DNA of 64,000 nucleotides from Candidatus Sysuiplasma superficiale (lineage in GTDB: Archaea; Thermoplasmatota; Thermoplasmata; Sysuiplasmatales; Sysuiplasmataceae), in assembly GCA_019720975.1 (NCBI GenBank), contig JAGVSJ010000008.1, positions 1-64,000 of the forward strand, in the 5' to 3' direction. Shown here one piece after another: positions 24,765 to 34,958 of the stretch. Both the position numbers and the translations under genes were made by a program. The notes beneath the pieces were generated by a model. It did no database searches and was not told the DNA's origin. It worked only from the letters and a program-made list of their open reading frames with translations. Position 1 is the stretch's first letter. Each line of letters begins with the position of its first letter.

Positions 24765-25394
24765 ATGTTGGATTTCGCATTCTTCCTGGCATCGGCTGCA
24801 GCGATATTTGTTGTGGTGAATCCTATCGGCAATGTGCCCTTCTTCCATATGCTCACCACAGGCTATGATCCCGAGCTGAAGAAAAGGGTGATAATGAAAG
24901 TGGTGTACGTCACACTCGGTGCACTCGTTTTGTTCGGCCTTTTTGGAAAGTTCATATTTGCGCTCTACGGAATAACACTGCCGGCCTTTGAAATTGCGGG
25001 TGGCATACTCCTCTTCACCACATCCTTTTCAATGCTTCAGGGGGAGAACCCACGTTCCAAGGCAACCAAAGAGGATGCGGATGAAGCGCTTTCGAAGGAG
25101 TCTGTTGGAATAGTGCCGCTTGGCATACCGCTCTTTGCCGGACCTGGTGCGATTACAACCGTCATCATATTCTTCGGGGAGGCCAAGGGACTGGTTGATG
25201 ACATATTTGTTCTGATTTCAATACTCATAACAGTTGTCATATCCTACATATCCCTTGTCTATTCAGGCCCCCTCTTCAGAAGAATGGGGAGAATGGGTGC
25301 CATGGCCTTTTCCAGAATTGAGGGAATACTTCTCGCAGCTCTGGCAGTCCAGTTTGTAATAACAGGGATAGTTGCTGTCATTCATGCAATATGA
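24765..25394 (+). CDS. MarC-family membrane protein
   Basis: 209 residues with six hydrophobic helices. The opening FFLASAAAIFVVVNPIGNVP (helix with the family NPIG motif) and IPLFAGPGAITTVIIFFG, the second half's matching PGA segment, are diagnostic of MarC/UPF0056. The family's role is unclear; the name came from antibiotic resistance in E. coli but was later questioned. A TTTTAATC box lies about 45 bases upstream. ATG is preceded by a weak ribosome site. Confidence 0.82.
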   Translation: MLDFAFFLASAAAIFVVVNPIGNVPFFHMLTTGYDPELKKRVIMKVVYVTLGALVLFGLFGKFIFALYGITLPAFEIAGGILLFTTSFSMLQGENPRSKATKEDADEALSKESVGIVPLGIPLFAGPGAITTVIIFFGEAKGLVDDIFVLISILITVVISYISLVYSGPLFRRMGRMGAMAFSRIEGILLAALAVQFVITGIVAVIHAI

Positions 25395-25695
25395 ATTACA
25401 GACCACAGATTGCCGAGGACACGACATGTCCGATGCGCGCAGAAATGTCTGCCGGCTGCAGCTTACAGCGGGATGCAAGAACCCGAACTGCACAAGAGTG
25501 CATCAAATCTGAGGAATTCAGAGCCGATCGAACGTTATGTCCCGAAGATCCATTCCGCAGGCGGTGGGGGCTCACAGCTAACATTTTTGGAGCCAGGATA
25601 CAGGTAAACGGGATACCACCATTCCAAACCTTAAAGTGCGAGAACAAAATCAGACGCAATCTGTTCCCGCTGTGCGGTGTTCCAACGGTTGTTGA
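25395..25695. other. 301 bp intergenic, no gene supported
   Basis: Open frames of 65-102 codons occur on both strands but are rich in Cys, Arg and Pro, without homology-like pattern, start signals or consistent codon use. I see no RNA structure either. Confidence 0.4.
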
Positions 25696-26940
25696 ATGAT
25701 GAAGGACAAAGATTGGCGGGAGGATCTGATGCTTGGCAACAGACCTCTCTGGTCCATTGGCGTAGCAGTCATGATAAGGTCAATAGGATTTGGAGCAACC
25801 TGGCCATTCATGGCCATATTCTTTACCAGATACCTCAGAATACCAATATATGAAGTCGGAGCAATCTTTGCCATGCTCGCCATCAGTGGTGTATTCTTCC
25901 AGATATCCGGCGGGTACTTGAGCGATTTCAGGGGGAGAAGGTTTTCACTGCTGCTGGGGAGCGCTTCGGGCATAGCAATCTATACATCAATTATCACTTT
26001 GCTGTTCAGCGGGGCACCAGCTCTGCCTATTGTGGTTCTCTTCATCCTGACGTCTGTTTCGGGCTCGATAATCTTTCCGGCGGCCAATGCGTATGTTGCA
26101 GACGTCACGCTTCCTTTTGAGAGGACAAGGGCCTATTCCATATACCGTATACTTGCAAACACAGGGTGGGCTGCGGGACCACTGATGGGTTCAATTCTTT
26201 TCCGGTACGGTATCGTGTGGATCTTTGTTCTTGTCGACATGACACTTCTGTTGCAGTTCTCCACCCTCTACCTCCTGGTCAGGGAGAAGAGAGATACGCG
26301 GGTTCGCGTGAACAGAATGGAAGGAATAAGGGAAAGATTTTCAATGCTGCTTGTATACGATTCTTCCCTCCTGATATTCAGTGCAGGTACATTTCTCCTC
26401 ATGATGCTTGTCTCACAGTTCTCAGTGACACTTCCTGAATACGTTGTGGTCAAGGGGGCAATCTCAGCAGACCAGCTCGGTTACATCTACGCAGTCAACG
26501 GACTGGTTGTTATGCTCGGCCAGTTTCCTACAACATCCCTTGTGAGAAGAATGCGTGAAACAGATGTGGTAATAATTGGTACCTTATTCTATATGCTTGG
26601 ATACTTCCTCGTCGCCTTCTCTTCAGGGCTTATCCCTCTGATGGCTGATATGGCAATAATAACCACCGGCGAAAATCTGACCACGCCAAGCATGAACAGC
26701 ATCGTTTCGAAACTCGCGCCCCAGGACAGGGTAGGAAGGTACATGGCCTTCAACGGTATGGCAAACTCGGCCGGAAGGGCAATGGGTCCGACAGTTGGCT
26801 CGTTGCTGTTGTTCCTCTTCTCTTATAACGGCTTCAGAGTCTGGTCGTTTATGGATGTGTTCGGAATAGCTTCCATTATACTTATCCTCACATTGCAGCG
26901 GAAACGTGGAACTTCACCCCAGAAACTCCCCTCCATTTAG
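25696..26940 (+). CDS. major facilitator superfamily transporter
   Basis: 414 residues with about twelve hydrophobic segments. Between helices 2 and 3 is GGYLSDFRGRRFSLLLGSAS, the MFS loop (G-x-x-x-D-x-x-G-R-R). The second half carries a weaker copy, LGQFPTTSLVRRMRETDVVI. No specific substrate motif is evident; such proteins can export drugs or take up organic solutes. ATGATG at the start offers two codons. It stands between marC and the pur genes and seems to be transcribed on its own. Confidence 0.85.
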   Translation: MMKDKDWREDLMLGNRPLWSIGVAVMIRSIGFGATWPFMAIFFTRYLRIPIYEVGAIFAMLAISGVFFQISGGYLSDFRGRRFSLLLGSASGIAIYTSIITLLFSGAPALPIVVLFILTSVSGSIIFPAANAYVADVTLPFERTRAYSIYRILANTGWAAGPLMGSILFRYGIVWIFVLVDMTLLLQFSTLYLLVREKRDTRVRVNRMEGIRERFSMLLVYDSSLLIFSAGTFLLMMLVSQFSVTLPEYVVVKGAISADQLGYIYAVNGLVVMLGQFPTTSLVRRMRETDVVIIGTLFYMLGYFLVAFSSGLIPLMADMAIITTGENLTTPSMNSIVSKLAPQDRVGRYMAFNGMANSAGRAMGPTVGSLLLFLFSYNGFRVWSFMDVFGIASIILILTLQRKRGTSPQKLPSI

Positions 26941-27075
26941 CCCCGGTTCCACCTCTCGCCTGCTATGGACCTTGGAAACACTTTATCACCTCACTGAACG
27001 GGCTCAGCAGGTGAAATCGGTGAACTTCTGGGTGAATTTAAAATATAAATTGGCAATCCTGCAGCGGTAATTGAA

Positions 27076-27318
27076 TTGCCAGTATACGAGATAAGAATTT
27101 CATTGAAGGAGGGCATTGTTGATCCTGAGGGGGAGAACACGATGAAGACGCTCCGGCTTCTTGGATTCAGCGATGTGAGGAAGGTGTCATCCATGAAATT
27201 ATACTCGGTGGATATCGAAGCCGGTGATCAGGAGGCTGAAAGGCGGATAGAGGAGATTTGCCGTAAACTCCTCGCGAACCCTGCAATTCACAACTACAGC
27301 TACAGGAAGGTAAAGTAG
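27076..27318 (+). CDS. purS: phosphoribosylformylglycinamidine synthase subunit PurS
   Basis: 80 residues from TTG at 27076. PurS bridges PurL and PurQ in the fourth step of purine synthesis. Seen: VYEIRISLKEGIVDPEGENT, MKTLRLLGFSDVRKVSSMKL and a helix ERRIEEICRKLLANPAIHNY, the standard PurS pattern. A/T-rich TTTAAAATATAAATTG at 27034-27049 is the probable promoter of the purSLQ operon; there is no clear ribosome site. purL starts after two bases. Confidence 0.92.
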   Translation: MPVYEIRISLKEGIVDPEGENTMKTLRLLGFSDVRKVSSMKLYSVDIEAGDQEAERRIEEICRKLLANPAIHNYSYRKVK

Positions 27319-27320
27319 CG

Positions 27321-29669
27321 ATGCGTGGAACAGGTAACCATACGGACGGCGCTGGCCTGTTCTGGTATTCGGGCACGGATGACGTGTGGAATGTCCGCAT
27401 CAGGGAAGCTGATGATGAGCAGCTGCTGGAAATAAACAGGAGGATGGAGCTGGGACTGACACTTGATGAGCTGACATCCATAAGGAAATATTTCATTGAC
27501 AGAGGCAGGGATGCCACAGATATCGAGATGCAGGCTATTGCGCAGGCGTGGAGCGAACACTGCAGCTACAAGACATCGAAGTCTCTCCTGCGGAAGCATG
27601 TTTTCCCACTCGCCGGCAGAGCATTTGCCAGTGGGGATGCCGGTGTGATGGAGTTTGATGCCGATCATGTCTATTCACTAAAAATGGAAAGCCACAATCA
27701 CCCGAGTGCAATAGAACCCTACGGGGGCGCCGGAACAGGGATAGGAGGCATAGTAAGGGACATCCTCTGCATGGGAACAAAGCCCGTCGCTCTGGCGGAC
27801 CCGATATTCTTCGGAGATCTGGACGTCAAATTTGATTCACTTCCGGATGGTTCAAAACACCCGAAATATCTTTTTTCCGGAGTTGTTTCAGGTATCAGGG
27901 ATTACGGCAACAGGATAGGCGTTCCGACAATATCCGGTGGAGTCTGGTTTGACAACAGCTATCTTTCAAACTGCCTTGTCAATGCAGGATGTGTTGGTTT
28001 CGGGCGCAAGGACAGAGTGATGGTCAACCATTTCATCTCTGCAGGAAATGCAATAATACTGGCAGGTGGGCTCACAGGAAAGGACGGCATACATGGAGTG
28101 AATTTTGCGTCAAGATCGCTCACTTCACAGGCGCATGAGAGTGATCGCGGGGCAGTCCAGCTTGGTGATCCAATCACTAAAGAGCCGCTGATCCACGCGA
28201 TCCTTCAGCTTGTCGAGGACAGGAAGATACTGTCCATGAAAGATCTTGGAGGCGGGGGGCTGTCTGCGGTTGTCGGAGAAATGTGCGTTTCAGGGGATCT
28301 GGGCGCGACAATCGACATCGATGCTGTTCCGCTGAGAGAAAGAGGCATGAAGCCCTGGGAGATATGGGTGTCTGAGTCGCAGGAGAGAATGCTGCTTTCG
28401 GTTAGGGAGGAGGATATTGATGCAGTTCTCTCCGTCTTTGATTTCTGGGACATAAACGCAAGGAACATAGGCCAGGTGACAGGGACAGGCAACATTGTTG
28501 TCACACATAAAGGCAGGAAGATACTGGAACTTGACAGTCTCTTTACTGTAAAGGCGAAAGAGCTTGACAGACCGACGAAGGAGAGACGCATTCGGCGGAC
28601 AGTTTCAACACCGAATCTAAACAGGGAACTGTTTGGCCAATATGCTGAAAGGGTCATATCTGACCCAAATGTCTGCAGCAGGGACTGGATAGTGCACATG
28701 TATGATTATGAGGTTGGAGGGAGATCCGTAATCAAGCCCCTGCATGGACTTCCTGGAAGGCAGTCGCATGGAGATGCGTCCGTAATCAGGCCCGTCACCG
28801 ACAGCTGGAAGGGGCTCGGGATTTCTGTTGCATCTCAGCCATGGGTTGCTTCGGTCGACCCTTATCAGGGCTCGCTTCATGCTGTTGACGAGCTCTGTCG
28901 AAACCTTGTTTCAGTGGGCGCCAGACCGGATGCCATAACAAACTGCCTCAATTTTGGAGATCCCGGCAGACCTGAGGTTATGTGGGAGTTCAGCGAGGCT
29001 GTCAGAGGGATGGCCGATGCCTCCTCTGCAATGGGAATTGCGCTCCCTTCAGGTAACGTCAGTTTCTATAACGATGGCAGCCGTGGGCCGATAATGCCCA
29101 CTGTATCCCTGATGGGCACAGGGATAGTCGATGATGTGAGAAAATGCCTGACCTCAGACCTGAAGAGGGAGGGGTCAGATCTGTATTTTATAGGCGCCCC
29201 TACCGGAAGGCTTGGCTGCTCCACATTATCCCGCATAGCAGGATTGGCGGCAAACGACTTTCCCCAGGCCGACATATCGCATAGTGCCAGAATGTTGAGG
29301 AGGATGCTTTCTGCAATATCGGAAGGGCTTTTCATCTCCTGCCATGATGTTTCTCAGGGTGGCCTTTTCACAACACTTGCTGAGATGTCTTTCGGAGGTG
29401 GTATCGGCTTCAGATCCTGCTTCAATTTCAATAACAGCATCTCACCGGTAAACCTGCTTTTTTCTGAACCACCTTCCTGCTGGGTTGTGGAAGCTGATCC
29501 AGGAAGAAGGATGCTTATTGAAGATATGTTCGGCGAACATGCGTTCAGGATCGGGACAACCGGAGGTAGGGAAATAGTGGTCAGTGACAGCAAAGGACTC
29601 CTCTATCAGGAAGATGTGGACCGACTGATGAGTTTGTGGTTAAAACCACTCTGGGAGAGGATGGGTTGA
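27321..29669 (+). CDS. purL: phosphoribosylformylglycinamidine synthase subunit PurL
   Basis: 782 residues; the ATP-dependent synthase that turns FGAR into FGAM with ammonia from PurQ. Seen: AQAWSEHCSYKTSKSLLRKH, ESHNHPSAIEPYGGAGTGIG (catalytic His region), and the repeated AIRS-like half with AVDELCRNLVSVGARPDAIT and SFYNDGSRGPIMPTVSLMG. Length is that of the small bacterial/archaeal PurL working with separate PurS and PurQ. ATG at 27321 may extend the usual N-terminus by about 20 residues. purQ follows after one base. Confidence 0.95.
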   Translation: MRGTGNHTDGAGLFWYSGTDDVWNVRIREADDEQLLEINRRMELGLTLDELTSIRKYFIDRGRDATDIEMQAIAQAWSEHCSYKTSKSLLRKHVFPLAGRAFASGDAGVMEFDADHVYSLKMESHNHPSAIEPYGGAGTGIGGIVRDILCMGTKPVALADPIFFGDLDVKFDSLPDGSKHPKYLFSGVVSGIRDYGNRIGVPTISGGVWFDNSYLSNCLVNAGCVGFGRKDRVMVNHFISAGNAIILAGGLTGKDGIHGVNFASRSLTSQAHESDRGAVQLGDPITKEPLIHAILQLVEDRKILSMKDLGGGGLSAVVGEMCVSGDLGATIDIDAVPLRERGMKPWEIWVSESQERMLLSVREEDIDAVLSVFDFWDINARNIGQVTGTGNIVVTHKGRKILELDSLFTVKAKELDRPTKERRIRRTVSTPNLNRELFGQYAERVISDPNVCSRDWIVHMYDYEVGGRSVIKPLHGLPGRQSHGDASVIRPVTDSWKGLGISVASQPWVASVDPYQGSLHAVDELCRNLVSVGARPDAITNCLNFGDPGRPEVMWEFSEAVRGMADASSAMGIALPSGNVSFYNDGSRGPIMPTVSLMGTGIVDDVRKCLTSDLKREGSDLYFIGAPTGRLGCSTLSRIAGLAANDFPQADISHSARMLRRMLSAISEGLFISCHDVSQGGLFTTLAEMSFGGGIGFRSCFNFNNSISPVNLLFSEPPSCWVVEADPGRRMLIEDMFGEHAFRIGTTGGREIVVSDSKGLLYQEDVDRLMSLWLKPLWERMG

Positions 29670-29670
29670 G

Positions 29671-30507
29671 ATGAAGCGTTCTGAGATCAAGATCGCCATA
29701 CTCAGGATCGAAGGCACCAACATGGAGGATGAAGCTGCTGCCGCATTCACCTCCGCAGGCACTGAGGCGGAAATGGTTCACCTTAAACAGCTCGAGGGCA
29801 GATGTCCGGCAGGGATGAGACGTTCACTTGAGGATTACAGCATGATGGTTATACCAGGCGGTTTTTCCGCCGGAGACTATGTCAGGGCAGGGGCAATCTT
29901 CGCATCGAGGATAAAGAGCTCAATTGGCAGGGAACTGCTTGACTTCATAGATGAAGGAAAACCGGTGCTCGGAATATGCAACGGCTTCCAGGTTCTTGTG
30001 GAACTCGGCATACTTCCGTCCGGAGGGGAGAAGGGGGAGCTTCTCCCTCGTGCCGCTCTGGCAACTAATCTGTCCACAAGATATGAGTGCAGACCGGCCT
30101 TCCTGAAATGCGTGAGGAGGACGTATTCTGTATTCACTTCTCTGATTCCGCAGGGATCAGTCATAGCTGTTCCGACAGCACATGCTGAGGGGAAGGTCAC
30201 ATTTCCGCCCTCCAGATCGGATGAATGGATCCGAAAACTCGAGGAGCTTGACGAAATAGTGTTCCGTTACGTCGATGACAGGGGAGATTTCGCCGGTTAC
30301 CCGTGGAATCCCAACGGCAGCATCCATAACATAGCGGGCGTCACTGACGACACAGGCTGCGTGCTCGGAATGATGCCACATCCGGAGCGCACCTACTGGC
30401 GCTTTCTGCATACAGACTGGACCAGAAAGCCTGAGGAAGCTCAATTGAAGGGGGATGGAAGCCTGATAATAGACTCTGCGGTGTCCTACATAGAGAAGAA
30501 CTTCTGA
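29671..30507 (+). CDS. purQ: phosphoribosylformylglycinamidine synthase glutaminase PurQ
   Basis: 278 residues. Class I glutamine amidotransferase giving ammonia to PurL. Seen: VIPGGFSAGDYVRAGAIFAS, the nucleophile loop LGICNGFQVLVELGILPSG (Cys), TAHAEGKVTFP, and the C-terminal catalytic pair in MMPHPERTYWRF. The first ATG is one base after the purL stop. Somewhat longer than the typical 220-260 residues. Confidence 0.94.
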   Translation: MKRSEIKIAILRIEGTNMEDEAAAAFTSAGTEAEMVHLKQLEGRCPAGMRRSLEDYSMMVIPGGFSAGDYVRAGAIFASRIKSSIGRELLDFIDEGKPVLGICNGFQVLVELGILPSGGEKGELLPRAALATNLSTRYECRPAFLKCVRRTYSVFTSLIPQGSVIAVPTAHAEGKVTFPPSRSDEWIRKLEELDEIVFRYVDDRGDFAGYPWNPNGSIHNIAGVTDDTGCVLGMMPHPERTYWRFLHTDWTRKPEEAQLKGDGSLIIDSAVSYIEKNF

Positions 30508-30525
30508 TGAATTCAGGAAGCGATA

Positions 30526-31185
30526 TCAATCCATCTCCACCTCTGCTTCAACAATGTCTCCGTCATGGAGTGAAAGACGGGAACGGAGATTTTCCCTGGC
30601 TATGAGCTCCATCACATCCGTATAATGAGTTCGGACTGGCAGTATGACGGAACACTCTATCCCCTGAATCCGGCCAAGAAAACATTTAACATCGCCGAAA
30701 GTTCTTCCCTTGCTGACAAAGCCTTCGATTCTGATTCCCTCAGAATAGGAAAGTCTCTGGAAGAGCGGCATGTCTGCCGGCACGACCCTGATATTGAGAG
30801 TTCCTTCAAAAGGTTCGAAAAGAAGTTTCTTCAAAAACTGCTGCTTGTACTTCGGCTGAGAGATGTAATATTTCCCCTCGCCAAGGCCACTGAATACCGT
30901 TCCGTGTATCTGCATTCTCTTCGCAGGCTCAAAGAGAAGCTTGTATTCAAGGTATTCCTTCTTCAGCAATTCCACTCCCTTGGGAGAGAGCATCAGCCTC
31001 TGCCCCTTATGCCCGATTTGCCTTTCGATGAGGCCAGATTCAGCGAGCTTCAGTATTGTCATTGATGCTGCCTGCTGGCTTATTCCCAGAGCTTCTCCCA
31101 GCCTTTTCGAAGTGACTTCTGTGAAGGCATTCAGGGCACCCATAATTGCGAGCTGTTTGAGTGCAGTTGCATGTACCTGTTTCAT
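30526..31185 (-). CDS. ribK: CTP-dependent riboflavin kinase with HTH domain
   Basis: 219 residues. Archaeal RibK phosphorylates riboflavin to FMN using CTP. The N-terminal ~85 residues are a MarR-like winged helix (TSKRLGEALGISQQAASMTI, LAESGLIERQIGHKGQRLML), and the rest is the kinase barrel: MQIHGTVFSGLGEGKYYISQ, LFEPFEGTLNIRV (nucleotide/Mg region), PVRTHYTDVMELIARENLR and DGDIVEAEVEMD. The HTH suggests it may also regulate its own or other flavin genes, as has been shown for RbkR in some archaea. It converges on purQ. Confidence 0.92.
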   Translation of the reverse strand: MKQVHATALKQLAIMGALNAFTEVTSKRLGEALGISQQAASMTILKLAESGLIERQIGHKGQRLMLSPKGVELLKKEYLEYKLLFEPAKRMQIHGTVFSGLGEGKYYISQPKYKQQFLKKLLFEPFEGTLNIRVVPADMPLFQRLSYSEGIRIEGFVSKGRTFGDVKCFLGRIQGIECSVILPVRTHYTDVMELIARENLRSRLSLHDGDIVEAEVEMD

Positions 31186-31243
31186 CTCGCTTCATCTCAG
31201 CACGGATGTGGAGTTGATGCGCGGAATTAAATTTTGCTCTGAA

Positions 31244-31621
31244 TCACAAGGCTTCGTCGGAACGGAAGAAGTCGAGTTTCCTACCTGACCTGAGCGTCAT
31301 TACCCTCACTCCCTTCGAAGAGAGTTCCCTTGCAAGGCGCATATCGTTGGTGACAACAGCGAAAGCACCAAGTGATTTGGCCGCCTCAGCAACTGAATCG
31401 TCCCCCTTCCTCCGGGAGTCAAAAACAGTATAACGTGAAGCCAGCCTTTCGGCCATTCTTGCCTCTCTCTTGCCTATCAGAGACAGTTCGGTGACTACAG
31501 ACGACGGAACGATGATTTCATGTTCCCCAACAAGTCTGTCGATTTCAGCATCAATGTTGAGGCTGTTTTCAAAGATGGAGATGAGTGCGCTTGTGTCCAG
31601 TATTATCTTCTGCACAGCCAA
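31244..31621 (-). CDS. PIN-domain ribonuclease-like protein
   Basis: 125 residues. PIN nuclease pattern: IILDTSALISIFENS (first Asp), a conserved Glu in SSVVTELSLIG, GDDSVAEAA and AVVTNDMRLARELSSKGVRV with the last Asp. It sits directly after aIF2-gamma, an archaeal arrangement that indicates an Utp24/Fcf1-like rRNA-processing or ribosome-linked nuclease rather than a VapC toxin; no antitoxin gene is present. Translation starts just at the end of eif2g. Confidence 0.85.
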   Translation of the reverse strand: MAVQKIILDTSALISIFENSLNIDAEIDRLVGEHEIIVPSSVVTELSLIGKREARMAERLASRYTVFDSRRKGDDSVAEAAKSLGAFAVVTNDMRLARELSSKGVRVMTLRSGRKLDFFRSDEAL

Positions 31622-32854
31622 TCACACGACTATGCCAAATCCAATCAGGCGCCATTTGCCCGCAAATTTTCTTGATATGGCAACGCGCTGGTTCTTCTCA
31701 ACACAAACAGGTATCTTGAGGTTGACGTCGCACAGTTCATTCCTTGCGCTTGTGACCAGACCAACCGTCGTAGAGGTGCCCAGATTCAGCATGAGCGGTT
31801 CATTTGTCTTTATGCTTTCAATCTTCTGCTCATCGGTACTTCCGACGACCCTCTCGAGAAGATGCGTTTCCATTGAAAAACTCTGCATTACAGTCGGAAG
31901 TGTCCCCGGCTTACCTGCAATCTTGCCCACAAGGCTGTCAGACTTGGTCAGGGAAGGGTCCAGCTTCGTTCCGACTGCGATCAGCCCGCCGGGACCCGCC
32001 GACTTGAACGCCTGGCCACCCGACTGAATTGAAACGACTGTCGAATAGAGGGGTTGCCACGTGACCTTATTCCCCGATTCGCTCCTTTTACCGGGGGATA
32101 TCTCAATTTCATCGCCTATTGAGAGTTTTCCCTGTGATATTGTTCCACCGATCACACCTCCCCTGAGCTCGTCAAGCGGCGTTCCCGGAACATTTACATC
32201 GAACGACCTTGCTATGTACATCCTCACCGGTTTAGAAGTATCCCTTTCCGGTGTGGGTATCACTTTCTCAATACTCCAGGTCAGGTAGTCAAGATTTGTT
32301 CTGTGGTGGGCACTCACAGGAACAATGGGTGCGTTTTCCGCAAACGTTCCCCTGACAAATCTTGTTATCTCCTCGTAACTCCTGATTGCCTGTTCTTCCG
32401 TCACAATGTCTATCTTATTCTGAACAATTATCAGATTCCTGACTCCTATCACATTCAGTGCCATCAAATGCTCCTTTGTCTGCGGCTGGGGACACTTCTC
32501 GTTGGCGGCTATGATGAGCAGAGCACCGTCCATAATTGCTGCACCGGAGAGCATTGTGGCCATCAGTGTCTCATGTCCGGGCGAGTCGACAAATGAAACA
32601 GATCTCATGTATTTTACTGGACCGTCGCACTTGAGGAACTCCTCCTGTGTTGAATAGCATTCGGGTTTATCGCATCCGTCACATCTGAATATATGCGCAT
32701 CTGCATAACCCAGCTTGATGGATATACCTCTCTTGATTTCTTCCGAATGTCTGTCAGTGGATGTGCCGGTGAGAGCCTTCACAAGGCTGGTCTTACCGTG
32801 ATCGACGTGGCCAACAAGACCGACGTTAACCTCAGGCTGTCTGGAGACATGCAT
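31622..32854 (-). CDS. eif2g: translation initiation factor aIF2 gamma subunit
   Basis: 410 residues; the GTPase subunit that brings initiator tRNA to the small ribosomal subunit. Seen: [19 protein letters not shown] (P-loop), [19 protein letters not shown] (switch I), the zinc knuckle [39 protein letters not shown] (switch II), QNKIDIV and two beta-barrels. It starts at the last base of S6e and leads into the PIN gene: S6e - aIF2-gamma - PIN, a conserved archaeal order. Confidence 0.97.
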   Translation of the reverse strand: MHVSRQPEVNVGLVGHVDHGKTSLVKALTGTSTDRHSEEIKRGISIKLGYADAHIFRCDGCDKPECYSTQEEFLKCDGPVKYMRSVSFVDSPGHETLMATMLSGAAIMDGALLIIAANEKCPQPQTKEHLMALNVIGVRNLIIVQNKIDIVTEEQAIRSYEEITRFVRGTFAENAPIVPVSAHHRTNLDYLTWSIEKVIPTPERDTSKPVRMYIARSFDVNVPGTPLDELRGGVIGGTISQGKLSIGDEIEISPGKRSESGNKVTWQPLYSTVVSIQSGGQAFKSAGPGGLIAVGTKLDPSLTKSDSLVGKIAGKPGTLPTVMQSFSMETHLLERVVGSTDEQKIESIKTNEPLMLNLGTSTTVGLVTSARNELCDVNLKIPVCVEKNQRVAISRKFAGKWRLIGFGIVV

Positions 32855-33246
32855 TACTTGCTCTCCTTTTTCTGGAGAATATCAGAAACAGGCGTTGGAC
32901 CAAATGTGGTTATCTTGAGGTTCAGTTGCAGGGTTGACGGCGAAACAGTGTTGCCGCGGACATTCTTCCTCTTCCTCACTCCCTTACGATCAGGTTTGAA
33001 ACCCACACCTCCGGAGAGCATAAGCTTTCTTCTTCCCTGTCCTGGCAGGTCGTGGCGCATGGGAAAGCCGTCCTTGTCGGATCCGCCGGTTATCTGTAGT
33101 TTGTACCCCGGAAGCTTGAAATAGATTCCGTCAACAATGTCCCCTATCTTCTTCCCTATCAGTGCTGATGTCTGCGGCCCGGCGACTTCCACCTGATATG
33201 ATTTTCCTGTCTTTGGATCGTTCACCACTGCCTTAAAGTCAGCCAT
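32854..33246 (-). CDS. rps6e: small-subunit ribosomal protein eS6
   Basis: 130 residues. Family hallmarks: [65 protein letters not shown]-type [14 protein letters not shown] and [20 protein letters not shown]. No ribosome site before the ATG; leaderless transcription from the A/T-rich element at 33271-33293 is likely. First gene of the S6e - aIF2-gamma - PIN operon. Confidence 0.96.
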   Translation of the reverse strand: MADFKAVVNDPKTGKSYQVEVAGPQTSALIGKKIGDIVDGIYFKLPGYKLQITGGSDKDGFPMRHDLPGQGRRKLMLSGGVGFKPDRKGVRKRKNVRGNTVSPSTLQLNLKITTFGPTPVSDILQKKESK

Positions 33247-33270
33247 GAAATTCTACACCTATGTGCGCTT

Positions 33271-33293
33271 CAAATTTAAACAGTGTATTATAC
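33271..33293 (-). promoter_or_regulatory. promoter elements of the S6e operon
   Basis: Two A/T boxes on the minus strand: GTATAATAC (33285-33293) and GTTTAAATTTG (33271-33281). The second is about 26-30 bases from the ATG and would give a leaderless message. Confidence 0.45.
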
Positions 33294-33348
33294 TTTTCCT
33301 TGATGTGCGCCCGATTCATCGGTACGGAGAGAGGGAAAGTGAAACATT

Positions 33349-34770
33349 TCATGCTTGAATGTTACTTGATGTGTTTGTCCTGTTTCCGCTTTTCTGTCCC
33401 CTGCTTATTCTTTCCCTGCGGCCCGTCAGAAAATATACAGCGCCCGTGACAACCAGAGCGACGTAATAACTTATATCTGCGCCGCCAAGATAATTAAGCG
33501 AAATGAAGCCTGTATAACTGAGATTGCCATATCCCCAGGAGATAAATGGAACGGAACAGAGCAGGCCCAGCAGGTAGCTGAATATACCGTTTCTTCTGAA
33601 AGCCGGGGAAGCTGCCACCTCACGGTAATCCCTGTGGCCCAGCACAAAAAAATCGATAAGCACAATCGCAAGCCAGGGAGTGATCCAGTAATCAAGCAGC
33701 AGGAGGAATCCCTCATAGAAGGAAGTGAAACTGCCGGACAGAGTGACAGTGAGTGCTGAACCTATGATGCCTGAGAAGAGAACTGCCTTCCAGCGGCTCA
33801 TGCGTATATCAAGCACAAGCGACGAAAGCGCGCTCGTGTAAATATTCAGTGCATTGGCCGCAAGCGTTCCCAGGACAATGGCAAGCAAAGAGGCCGCACC
33901 TAGAGGTCCGAGTATCAGCGCAAAAGATCCTATTATACCGACGGAGGCAGCATTTGAAAAATTTCCATACACGTACACTGCAATCAAAGCGCCAAGTGCC
34001 TCGAACCATAGTGAAGCGATAAAGCCACCGGCAAAAGTGCTGGCGAAGATACGCTTCCTGCTTGTTGATTCAGCAAGGTACCGCGAATAATCGGACGCAT
34101 ATGGTCCCCAGCTCATCAGGTACGAAAGGGATGCGCCCGCAAGCAGAACAGCATAAGGATAGAATGACGGAACGCCAGGGTGTACAAGAGGGACATAATG
34201 ACCGAATCTCCCGCTGTGCAGCATCACAACAGCAGTTGCAATTGCAAAGAAGAGACCGAGAACAACTGCCATTATGCGTTCAAACTGATGAATGAAATTG
34301 TGACCGTATATACCTATGATTATCATGGAGGAGAGGAGGATGAGAGCTGAAGGGAGATAACCGATGTGAAGCAGGTCATTCAGCGCAAAGGAGCCGAGAA
34401 CAGCATTGACGGTAAACCAGCCGACTGTACTCGACCACTGTAGAGCTGCGGGAAGATAGGCGCCCTTTCTGCCAAAACTCCTTCTTGATATGATCATCTG
34501 GGGATATCCGAATGAGGGACCGGTGGCACTTGTCAATCCCAAAAGAATACCTCCAAGAAGGTTACCGGCGAGGAGTGCGACAAGCGATGGAAGGAGAGGG
34601 AGAGAAAAGAGGGATACAGCGAGATATCCCACAGCGTAACTTCCAATCGTGACATTGGAGGCAAACCAGAGCGTAAAAAGCCTTCCTGGTTTTCCATGGC
34701 GCTCGTTTTCAGGAATGTGTTCCGTGCCGAAGGGTTCAACCTTCAGTACCCTGTTTCCATAGGTATCCAT
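33349..34770 (-). CDS. NCS1-type nucleobase/cytosine-purine permease
   Basis: 473 residues from the ATG at 34770, picked because GAGGAGGTC lies about 10 bases upstream; a GTG at 34827 is the longer option. About twelve hydrophobic helices. Seen: ENERHGKPGRLFTLWFASNV (the NCS1 entry segment), NLLGGILLGLTSATGPSFGY with PQMIISRRSFGRKG, and LLAGASLSYLMSWGPYASDY with SRYL, motifs of the purine-cytosine permease family. It imports nucleobases or related compounds such as allantoin or hydantoin with a cation. Single gene, convergent with nothing close by; exact substrate unknown. Confidence 0.85.
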   Translation of the reverse strand: MDTYGNRVLKVEPFGTEHIPENERHGKPGRLFTLWFASNVTIGSYAVGYLAVSLFSLPLLPSLVALLAGNLLGGILLGLTSATGPSFGYPQMIISRRSFGRKGAYLPAALQWSSTVGWFTVNAVLGSFALNDLLHIGYLPSALILLSSMIIIGIYGHNFIHQFERIMAVVLGLFFAIATAVVMLHSGRFGHYVPLVHPGVPSFYPYAVLLAGASLSYLMSWGPYASDYSRYLAESTSRKRIFASTFAGGFIASLWFEALGALIAVYVYGNFSNAASVGIIGSFALILGPLGAASLLAIVLGTLAANALNIYTSALSSLVLDIRMSRWKAVLFSGIIGSALTVTLSGSFTSFYEGFLLLLDYWITPWLAIVLIDFFVLGHRDYREVAASPAFRRNGIFSYLLGLLCSVPFISWGYGNLSYTGFISLNYLGGADISYYVALVVTGAVYFLTGRRERISRGQKSGNRTNTSSNIQA

Positions 34771-34958
34771 TTCATTCTGGACCTCCTCGGCCAGCCGGCA
34801 ACAATCAATTGCACCCTCAGGCAGCACATCATACAGTTCACTTAGATTAGATTTTCCACTGTATCATAAAGGGCCCGAAATGTGCTGGTCCGCATGTAAA
34901 ATGCATTCCCACTGATGAATTCCCAAGAAATAAGTACTATGTTTGCCAATGCCTGGTT

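Noticed and set aside
25391-25699. 102-codon plus frame between marC and the MFS gene
   Set aside because: No homology-like pattern; overlaps the start of the transporter and lacks start signals.
31244-31621. VapC toxin of a toxin-antitoxin pair
   Set aside because: No antitoxin gene is adjacent, and the position after aIF2-gamma is the conserved archaeal place for the Utp24/Fcf1-like PIN protein.
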